Translations under genes and position numbers: made by a program
Shown: piece after piece, positions 56,947-64,000 of the stretch
Layout of the letters: the number at the start of each line of letters is the position of its first letter
Position numbering within the stretch: position 1 is the first letter of the stretch
NCBI GenBank assembly: GCA_037127255.1
Contig: JBANSL010000004.1
Span: 53,918,318-53,982,317, forward strand
Source: Persicaria tinctoria
Lineage: Eukaryota > Streptophyta > Magnoliopsida > Caryophyllales > Polygonaceae
Direction: 5' to 3'
Length of the DNA: 64,000 nucleotides
Notes under the pieces: generated by a model
What the model was told of the DNA's origin: nothing
The model's database searches: none
Seen by the model: only the letters and a program-made list of their open reading frames with translations

Positions 56947-57618
56947 TCATTTGGATTGATCCATCTTGAACTTTTTCAATAGATCCTTAGTATACTTTCT
57001 TTGGTTGACAAAGATCCCTTTCTTAGATTGATGAACTTGCAACCCCAAAAAGAAGTTGAGTTCTCCCATTAGGCTCATCTCAAATTCACTGCACATAATA
57101 TCGGAAAATTCCTTGCACAAAGATGTGTTAGTAGCCCCAAACAATATATCATCAACATATATTTGGATAACCAATATGTCCTTTCCTTTGGTCTTGATAA
57201 AAAGAGTCTTGTCGATTAACCCCCTTTTAAAATCATTTTCTAAAAGATATTTTGACAAGCGCTCATACCAAGCTCTTAGGGCTTGTTTCAAACCATATAG
57301 CGCTTTGTGTAGTTTGTAAACGTGATTAGGAAATTCCGAACTTTCAAAACCTGGGGGTTGAGCCACATAAACTTCTTCTTCTAAGAAACCATTAAGAAAA
57401 GCACACCTGACATCCATTTGATATAATTTTATGCCCATAAAAGATGCAAATGCTAATAAAATACGAATGGCTTCAAGCCTGGCTACGGAAGCAAAAGTCT
57501 CCTCGTAGTCGATACCTTCCTCTTGATTGTAGCCTTGAGCAACAAGCCTTGCTTTGTTCCTCACGATCTTACCAGACTTTGTTCCTTTCAAATTCGTTAA
57601 GCTCACTTTGCATAGCAA
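56947..57618 (-). pseudogene. copia reverse transcriptase
   Basis: Reads KARLVAQGYNQEEGIDYEET, IRILLAFASFMGIKLYQMDV then RCAFLNGFLEEEVYVAQPPG, HKALYGLKQALRAWYERLSK and VIQIYVDDILFGATNTSLCK. The first Asp (QMDV; the next box reads RCAFLNG instead of KSAFLNG) and the YVDD active site are kept. 223 codons are open in one frame. It is joined to the upstream linker by a frame change near 57590. Confidence 0.88.
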
Positions 57619-58216
57619 TAAACCAGTCTAGCTCTTGAAGGGCCTCATCCACCTTCTTTGGTTGTACAAGTGAAACAAAAGTGGTAAAAGCACAGAGATC
57701 TTTAAGTTTAGAACGAGTTTGAACACTAGATGTAGGTTCAGAGATGATATCCTTTAATGAGTGTGATGAGAAGTATTTGAACTTTCTCTTGCTAGTCTCG
57801 GCTCCCTGGTTCGTCACATCAACATGATTGATTTGTGGTACATCTGACTCCATGGATATGTTAGGCTCAGTTACAGCGGTTTCTGAAGTCTCAACACTTT
57901 TGGATTGGTCGCCAAAGGCTTTGGACTAAGCTTCAAGACCTTGGGCCAATTCCTCAGTGTTAAGAATCTGATCCTGTATGTTCCTCTTCTTTGTATTTTT
58001 AGTAGCAATATCATCACCATCCTCATTCTCTATATGGCTGTTAAGATCTAAATCCACAACACTTTCACTTAAAGAACTGTCATTGCATTCATCAAATATA
58101 AAATGAATACTTTCCTCAACCATCTTGGTCCTTTTGTTAAAGATTCTATATGCTTTGCTACTTGTGGAGTAGCCAAGAAATATACATTCATCACTACGCG
58201 CATAAAATTTCCAAAG
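57590..58216 (-). pseudogene. copia pol linker between integrase and RT
   Basis: Includes DECIFLGYSTSSKAYRIFNK (end of integrase region, 58190-58130), an acidic stretch, and EALQELDWFIAMQSELNEFE (start of RT domain). A stop at about 57926 separates two open parts. Confidence 0.8.
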
Positions 58217-58221
58217 GTTAT

Positions 58222-59687
58222 TGATAACATGTATTTAGAGAGTTATAATAGGTTGCATTTAGCTTAGTTATGATGCATATCATGCATGGTTTAAGTATAA
58301 TTTGCATATTTGTTCTCTGTGTGGTTGGAGTCGGAATCTACATGCTTTTATTGATTATTTCAGGTAATGGTAGATCCGAGGAGGAGACATGGTTTGATAA
58401 CGCATTGGATGAGAATGTCTAGTTGATCGAAGAAGCTTACATGAAGATCTCAAGAGGTCCTGAGAAGAAGAAGCGAGCCTAAACGGAGAACAAGTCTGCA
58501 GAAGTTGTCGCCAGATATGCTGAACTTGTTTTGCACTTTCTGGAGGCCTCGATTGTCCGATTGACTATTATGACCATGTGTTGGAAAGCTCTTTCAGAGA
58601 GCTACAACTTTCATGTTGACGTCGAGAGCTGATTCAAGTCGGAATTTCCGTGAAAGACCAATGCAGAGGCCGCCGCATGGTGTTCAGCGGCCGCCGCCAG
58701 AGACGTTGCAAAAAGAATACTGATGTTGCGGCCGCTGCATACATGCGGCGGCCGCCGCATCTGCCGACAACGATTATACGCTACGTTTTAATAAATGAAA
58801 ACCCTAGAACCTTTTGATTTCTTTTATGGCCGACTTTGATGTTTTAAAAGGCCATGATTTATGTTATTTTCACAACTTCTATTCTACTCATTCATTCATT
58901 AGATTAGGATTCAAGACGATTTTAGTGGGAGATTGGAGAGAGAGCGATGTTCGCCATGGGCGGCTAAACTCTCTTCGTTCTATTTGCAATTTGAAGCTTT
59001 TTTTGAATTGGATTGTGAGTTTCTGAATCTTGTCTCTTGTTTCCTATATTTGAATACTTCAACTTCTTTGTGCTTGATTGTTTATTGTTTTGTTCTATCT
59101 TGTCTGGCCAACTAATTAGATCAATTCAATTGCTAGGGTTTTGTAGATTCCTGATTGCGAACCTTAACCCAAGTGGCAAACTTATCCCTTTAGGGCTGAT
59201 TGAACTAATTGGATAGGTAGGAAGTTGGATGTGTTGTTAAATCCCTTTTTAGGGACTGCAAATACCTTGGTTAATCTCTGGTCTTAAAGCTATCAATTGG
59301 GTTAAATCCTTCTTTAGGGACTGTTCGATTGATAAGGGTTTCTAGGACTGATTGGACTAGTAACTATATTAGGTCGGGACAAGGGCATTCATAGGAACCC
59401 TAAAACGACAAGAGGAAGTTACAATATCAATTCAACCAAATAAAGTTGATAGTTGTAGGTAGATCGATCTTCTCTAAATTGTTTTGCATCAACTTGTTTA
59501 TAGTTTATTTTATTTTCTTTCCTATTTTCACCACCCAAAACCCCCCGTTTCATATTAATTGGTAAATAAACTTAACTCAGGAATAACTTGATTCTCTGTG
59601 GGATCGACTCGTGCTTACCACACTACATTAGTTAGGTAGGTTCGAAATTATTTTGATACGGTTTAGGCGACTAAAAATCGTCCATCA
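58222..59687 (+). mobile_element. solo LTR 1 (gypsy type)
   Basis: It runs from TGATAACATG to CGTCCATCA and is flanked by an exact 5-bp duplication GTTAT (58217-58221 and 59688-59692). 1466 bp. It lies inside the copia integrase reading: HNNGT precedes and LWKFYARSDE follows the gap. It carries a cluster of GC-rich palindromes, including the perfect 18-mer ATGCGGCGGCCGCCGCAT (58743-58760). No internal retrotransposon region, so this is a product of LTR-LTR recombination. Confidence 0.93.
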
Positions 59688-59692
59688 GTTAT

Positions 59693-60372
59693 CTGTTCCA
59701 TTGTTATGAACAAAACAAGTACAGCTAAAGGGTTTGAAATACGATATAAGGGGTTTTCGGCCTTTGAAAAGTTCATAAGGATTTTTCTTTAAGATGGAAC
59801 GAATAAGACGACGATTCAAAATATAGTTAGTTGTGTTAACAACTTCAGCCCAATAGGTTTAAGGTAATGCATTTTCTAAAAGCATAGTCCTGGCCATGTC
59901 CTCTAGGGTGCGGTTCTTTCGTTCCACAACCCCATTTTGTTGAGGTGTCCTAGGAGTAGAAAAATTATGGGAGATGCCATATTTAGCACAAAACAAATCA
60001 AACTGAAGTTGATCAAACTCCCCACCATGATCACTTCGAATTGACACTATGGGCTCATTTCTTAAAGTTTGCAACTCCTTACAAAGTTTTGAAAACTCAA
60101 ATAAAGCCTCTGATTTTTCTTTTAAAAATGCAACCCCAAGTATATCTCAAAAAATCATCCACAACAACAAGCATGTACTTTTTACCATTGGGAGATTTGA
60201 CTTCCATAGGACCACATAAATCCATATGTAAAAGTTCAATGGGTCTAGAAGTACTTACAACCTTCTTGGGTTTGAAAGAGCTACGTGTTTGTTTACCTCG
60301 TGTGCATGCTTTGCACATATCAATACCTTTGAAGTCCATCTCAGGTAGTCCTCTTACAAGCCCTTTGGACAC
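59693..60372 (-). pseudogene. copia integrase, broken
   Basis: 60372-60097 reads CKACTRGKQTRSSFKPKKVV (zinc-binding end), PIELLHMDLCGPMEVKSPNG (first Asp) and YMLVVVDDFLRYTW. 60074-59859 reads VSIRSDHGGEFDQLQFDLFC (second Asp), ISHNFSTPRTPQQNGVVERK (Glu of VVERKN). Then NYILNRRLIRSILKKNPYEL in broken frame up to the solo LTR. All three DDE acidic residues are present, but a frame change near 60090 and a stop after ENALP disable it. Confidence 0.85.
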
Positions 60373-60535
60373 AAGCTTTTGTAGTGTATGTGGGCTTACA
60401 TGACCGAGTCTCCTGTGCTAGAGCTTTGGATCGTCCGTCAAAGTCTAGCTTTAGGCAGGTTAAGCTTCCTTGTGCCACTTGCTCAGTATTCACGGCATAG
60501 ATGTTGTTATATCGATAGGCAATTAGAACTATTTC

Positions 60536-60832
60536 TCATGTATCTTCTCTGCGAACTAAACATCTTTTCTTGTTAAATCCAACATCATTACCATTATCAC
60601 ATAGTTGAGAAACACTAAGCAAATTATACGTCAACCCATTAACAAGATAAACATTTTTAATGATGTGGTTAGGATCACTCCCAACACTACCGATACCAAC
60701 GATGTCACACTTTCCTTTGTCACCAAGAGTGATTGTTCCAGTGGATTGCTTCTTTAGTTCATGGAAGAGAGACCTCTTCCCACTCATATGTCTAGAGCAT
60801 CCACTATTAATAATCCATTTTTGCTCTTTCAC
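60536..60832 (-). pseudogene. copia aspartic protease with Asp-to-Asn change
   Basis: Reads KEQKWIINSGCSRHMSGKRS then LFHELKK, GKCDIVGIGSVGSDPNHIIK and NVYLVNGLTYNLLSVSQLCD. The protease box is normally W-x-x-D-S-G-C-S-R-H-M; here Asn replaces the catalytic Asp (AAT instead of GAT), so no activity is expected. The LLSVSQLCD that follows leads into the GAG-pre-integrase segment. Confidence 0.88.
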
Positions 60833-60849
60833 CTTGGTGATCTTCTACA

Positions 60850-61574
60850 AGACAAACATCAACATTTGTGGCTAGACCAATAAGCAAATTTAGATCCATT
60901 ATTGGGATAAAACATATTTGGTAAAATAGCCTTTGGGGTCCCAAACTTGCGTTATCCGTTCTTTTCTCAAGTGAACATGAAATGTATTGCGAATAATATG
61001 TGGATCCTTTCTTCTTTAGGGGCAGGTCTCTCTTACATGTCCCTTTCTTGCACAGTGGTGACATATAAGAGAGTTTCTGCTTCCTTTTGCCTTCATAAAA
61101 GTGGTAATGTGTTGTTTCTTTAAAAACCTCAGGTTGTAGCCAATACCACTTTTGTTTAGAGAATTTTTTTGCTCACCCAACATCCTATCAAGAGTGCCCT
61201 TAGACTTGGTAAAACTTATGAGGGTTGTATGTTGGTCTTGAATCTTCTTATTCAAGGAGATCTTCTCGCTCTCTAAGTTATGATGTTCACTTCTTAGAGA
61301 CGAGAGATCTTGCTTGAGTTCGGATTTCTCTGAGTCAAGAGTCTTGAATTTAATGTCAAGACCTGAATAACAGGTTTCAAGATTTTTGACCCTCATTGAG
61401 AGTTCATCAATAGTTCTTTCCTGGTCCATAGTTTTCTTAATAAGAGTGTTGGTTTGGGCAATAAGTTTCTCTTTATTAGAAATCATATTAGAAAGGAATT
61501 CCGATAGTACCTCTTTTGGACATGCCATAAGCTCTCTTATAGTTACCTCAAGTTGCTCATCGTGTGATTCATCT
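60850..61574 (-). pseudogene. copia Gag C-terminal part with zinc knuckle
   Basis: Starts at the cut edge with DESHDEQLEVTIRELMACPK. A long coiled-coil-like region follows (DQERTIDELSMRVKNLETCY, LKQDLSSLRSEHHNLESEKI), then SLICHHCARKGHVRETCP, a CCHC zinc knuckle with C-x2-C-x4-H-x4-C spacing. After it the frame is broken, with SQYISCSLEKRTDNASLGPQ in another frame. The N-terminal half of Gag lies beyond the gypsy insertion. Confidence 0.8.
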
Positions 61575-61957
61575 TGATGCAGGAGCATTGGCCGAGAAGA
61601 TCGACGAAGCGCGAAGGACATCAGGGCTCCAGAGAGGACGTCAAGATTCTATCTAAATTAGGATTTTTCACGTTTTCTATTAATTAAGCTATTTCCATGT
61701 TTTTCTTTTAATTTAGAACATTTCACTCTTTATAGGGTTAAACGTCTATTTTTATATTTTCTATATTTATGTGAGATTACCTATTTAAGAGGCCCTAGGA
61801 GAAAGGATTAAGGATCCATTATTAAAAATCAATATTCAAAACTTTTTCTCTTATGTCTGGTGGATTCCAGTAATTGTTCTTTGAGTTTGTCGTTTGCAAA
61901 CTCTTCGATTGACGAGGCTTAGCGCTAGCTTTGCCTTTCGTGTGTCTTGCTGCGTCA
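61575..61957 (+). repeat. 5' LTR of Reina-like element
   Basis: TGATGCAGGAGC...TGCTGCGTCA. The left edge is where copia Gag reading stops; the right edge is two bases before the primer site. 383 bp. Confidence 0.75.
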
Positions 61958-61959
61958 GT

Positions 61960-61972
61960 TGGTATCAGAGCA
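61960..61972 (+). other. primer-binding site, initiator tRNA-Met
   Basis: TGGTATCAGAGCA, an exact match to the common plant initiator tRNA-Met primer complement. Confidence 0.92.
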
Positions 61973-62006
61973 GGCCTTCTCCTGCCTTTTTTTCAACCGA
62001 TTCATC

Positions 62007-62729
62007 ATGGCCGATCAACTTGTTACCCGAGCAGATATCAAAGGGATTAGCGTGGCTTTCACCACGGCCCTTGCGGCTATCACCGATCAACTCACCGCGA
62101 TTACCACGCGGATAGACACCCTTGAAGTTGTTCGCCACCCAAAGAGGGAGAGGCAGGAGGAACAAATTCACCGTCCACAGGGAGGGCGTCCTCAGATGAC
62201 AGACTCCAGTTTGGAGGAGGAGGAGATCACCAAAGAGGATCTTGGAGAAGCATCAAAACACGACTATAGAGTAAAGGCCGATATACCTTTATTCTATGGA
62301 ACTATGGGTGTAGAAGATTTTCTTGATTGGAAAATCGAAGTCGATAGGTTCTTTGACGTCATGGACGTCCCGGAGAACAAGCAAGTTAAGATGGTGGCCA
62401 TCAGATTGAAGAGCACTGTTGCCGCTGTTTGGTGGGACAAATTGGTTGTGCAGCGACAACGCCAACGGAGAGGACCAATCCGAACATGGAGAAAGATGAA
62501 GCAACTAATGCTGGAAAGATTTTTACCTGAAGATTATGAGCAGATCTTGTACAAGATGTACATCGAATGTGCCCAAGGACGACGGAGTGTGACATAATAC
62601 ACTACTAAATTCCTTCGCTACTCAGAAAGGAATGACCTTGGCGAATCCGAGAACCAAAAGGTGGCCCGATACATCAGTGGGTTGAGAGGCTCGCTGCAAG
62701 AGAAGATGGGTCTCTAGAATGTTTGGTCA
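62007..62729 (+). pseudogene. Gag of Reina-like element, two stops
   Basis: MADQLVTRADIKGISVAFTT starts 35 bp after the primer site. A coiled-coil-like N-terminus is followed by KADIPLFYGTMGVEDFLDWK, VAAVWWDKLVVQRQRQRRGP and WRKMKQLMLERFLPEDYEQI, the Retrotrans_gag core. A TAA at 62595-62597 and a TAG at 62717-62719 interrupt it without shifting the frame. The text after the first stop ([20 protein letters not shown]) continues the domain, so only point mutations separate this copy from an open frame. Confidence 0.88.
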
Positions 62730-63620
62730 GTGACAGAAGTTGCTAGTCTTGCGTTGAAAGCTGAGATGATGGAGAAATCTGGCCGAAATTTTACTTCTTC
62801 TCGCCGATTTCAGCCTCAAAACAACACCGACGCTGCAGTGGATAGGGACTCAAAGGGAGGAGCCTCATCAGCAAATCCCAGCGCATCAACAACTCCTGAT
62901 TCCACAGTTTCTAATCGAGCACCGCAATCCCGTCCAAACAACAACCCATATCTTAAACCTTCCGGTGACAAGTGTTTTTGTTGTGGAGAACAAGAGCATC
63001 GCTCTAATGTGTGTCCCTCAAGAAGGACCGTAGCCACGATGGAAGGCGACGGAGGAAGCGAAGAAGATGGTGATGGTGATGAATACCCCGGAGTAGAATT
63101 CGCAGAAGAAAATCTAGAAGAAAGGGTAAATTGTTTACTTCAAAGGATTTTATTATCAGCAAAAGATGAGGGACAAAGGAAGAACTTGTTTCGTACCCAC
63201 TGTGCGATCAAGAACAAGACTTGCAACTTAATTGTAGACAACGGGAGCATTGAGAATCTTGTGTCAAAGAAATTAGTTGAGTATCTTGAGTTACCAACAG
63301 AGCCCCACTCTCAGCCTTATACACTCGGTTGGGTAAGCAAACGGCCCTAGGTTAGAGTAACCGCGACGTGTCGGGTTCCGTTATCTATTGGAAAACGATA
63401 CAAGGAGAAGGTACAGTGCGACGTGCTCAACATGGATGTTTTCCATATCCTCCTAGGTCGACCATGGCAATACGACCACGATGTGACATATAGGGGCCGA
63501 GACAATGTTACCATGTTTACTTGGGGGTCTCACAAGATCGCGATGTCCCCTTTTCTTCGGTTTGAAGGACCACCAAGTAAAGGCACCAACTTTCTGGTCC
63601 TTACTCGCAGCGAGAAATAG
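62730..63620 (+). pseudogene. zinc knuckle and aspartic protease of Reina-like element
   Basis: Contains the CCHC knuckle CFCCGEQEHRSNVC (C-x2-C-x4-H-x4-C, 62976-63020), an acidic linker, then the protease LIVDNGSIENLVSKKLVEYL, where Asn follows the catalytic Asp in place of the usual Ser or Thr, and MDVFHILLGRPWQYDHDVTY with RGRDN, typical of the protease end in this group. TAG stops at 63348-63350 and 63618-63620 lie in the same frame. Confidence 0.85.
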
Positions 63621-64000
63621 GTGGATGAATTCATCAAGGAAGCTAAATGGTTCTGTCCAATAGCCGTAAAGGGGCTGCTACACACTACGGAGCGGGTTGA
63701 GTCCATACCTGTCGAAATATTGAATATATTGAATGATTTTGAGGAATTGATTGCCGAAGACCTGCCCAACAATCTTCCTCCCATGAGAGACATCCAACAT
63801 CAAATTGATCTCATTCCAGGTTCGAGTCTACCCAATCTACCGCATTATCGAATGAGCCCGAAGGAAAATGAGATTCTAAGGGACCAAATTGAAGACTTGC
63901 TGAAGAAAGGTTTCATCCGAGAAAATATGAGCCCTTGTGTTGTACCAGTTCTCTTGGTTCCAAAGAAGGGAGGACAGTGGAGAATGTGTGTTGACAGCCG
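63621..64000 (+). pseudogene. start of reverse transcriptase of Reina-like element
   Basis: Same frame, open to the window end: [69 protein letters not shown]. These are the N-terminal RT motifs of Ty3/gypsy (H-x-I-D-L-x-P, Y-R-M-x-P-x-E, [13 protein letters not shown]). The active site lies beyond the window. Confidence 0.9.

Larger units (their letters stand above)
53930..61574 (-). mobile_element. SIRE-like Ty1/copia element, 5' end missing
   Basis: Minus-strand order: gag C-terminus (61574-60850), protease (60832-60536), integrase (60372-59693), solo LTR insertion (58222-59687), linker, RT (57618-56947), RNase H (56934-56129), spacer, ORF3 remnant (55897-55028), polypurine tract (54916-54931), 3' LTR (53930-54915). 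The 5' LTR, leader and gag N-terminus are absent because a gypsy element starts at 61575. Confidence 0.85.
61575..64000 (+). mobile_element. Reina-like Ty3/gypsy element, 5' part
   Basis: A short LTR (61575-61957), primer-binding site, and one continuous gag-pol frame from ATG 62007 to the window end, broken only by four stops. Short LTRs and the Gag/protease style point to the Reina branch of chromoviruses, though integrase and chromodomain lie outside the window. It is inserted in the copia gag. Confidence 0.8.

Overview
The window looks like a transposon-dense, intergenic stretch of a plant nuclear genome. It is an angiosperm and probably a eudicot; the exact lineage cannot be fixed from the sequence. 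The signs are AT-rich sequence, Stowaway- and Tourist-type MITEs, Helitrons, Ty1/copia and Ty3/gypsy LTR elements with initiator-tRNA-Met primer sites, a plant L1-type LINE, a Mutator-like element and captured pieces of plant genes. Only one small ordinary gene appears intact: a 75-residue protein on the minus strand at 28740-28967 with its own TATA box.

Layout. 1-1610: 3' part of a SIRE-like copia element, with a pol tail and a downstream third ORF, cut by a gypsy-type LTR fragment (1611 to about 2050). 2050-8100: non-coding DNA holding fragments of unrelated host genes (20S proteasome alpha5, a phosphoglycerate-mutase-like protein, a CHR24-like SNF2 helicase), all on the plus strand. 8799-9009: short retroposon with an 18-bp target duplication. 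9.0-15.5 kb: mostly featureless AT-rich DNA with a palindrome cluster and unrecognised GC-rich remnants. 15520-16925: a Tourist-like MITE hit by a Helitron and a Stowaway. 16991-24996: an 8-kb TIR element containing a 133-bp tandem array, a LINE fragment and two nested Helitrons. 25026-28337: three more TIR elements separated by (TA)n tracts, two of them forming a 1.3-kb inverted repeat. 28.3-30.1 kb: a (TA)55 tract and the small host gene. 30120-33970: a decayed gypsy element with another LTR inside it. 34.8-35.76 kb: two hAT-like MITEs. 35.77-43.9 kb: a Mutator-like element. 44.97-53.9 kb: a LINE split by a solo LTR that is itself split by a CACTA element. 53930-61574: a second SIRE-like copia on the minus strand, split by a solo LTR. 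61575-64000: the 5' part of a Reina-like gypsy element.

The most interesting locus is the Mutator-like element at 35.77-43.9 kb. It has a MURA-type transposase on the minus strand. Converging on it from the plus strand is a gene with a DUF1985-like region followed by a Ulp1/C48 protease-like region. This arrangement recalls VANDAL elements and their VANC anti-silencing proteins. The element also carries 25 exact copies of TGCTGAC/GTCAGCA spread through introns, coding sequence and the presumed promoter, where about one is expected by chance. Some copies sit one per unit in short tandem repeats. My hypothesis is that this is the binding motif of a VANC-like factor encoded by the element, in a family whose motif I do not recognise.

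The copies are decayed. Catalytic Asp has become Asn in the Mutator transposase, the copia protease and the LINE reverse transcriptase, each readable as GAT to AAT. Target duplications and reading continuity let the order of nested insertions be read in several places.
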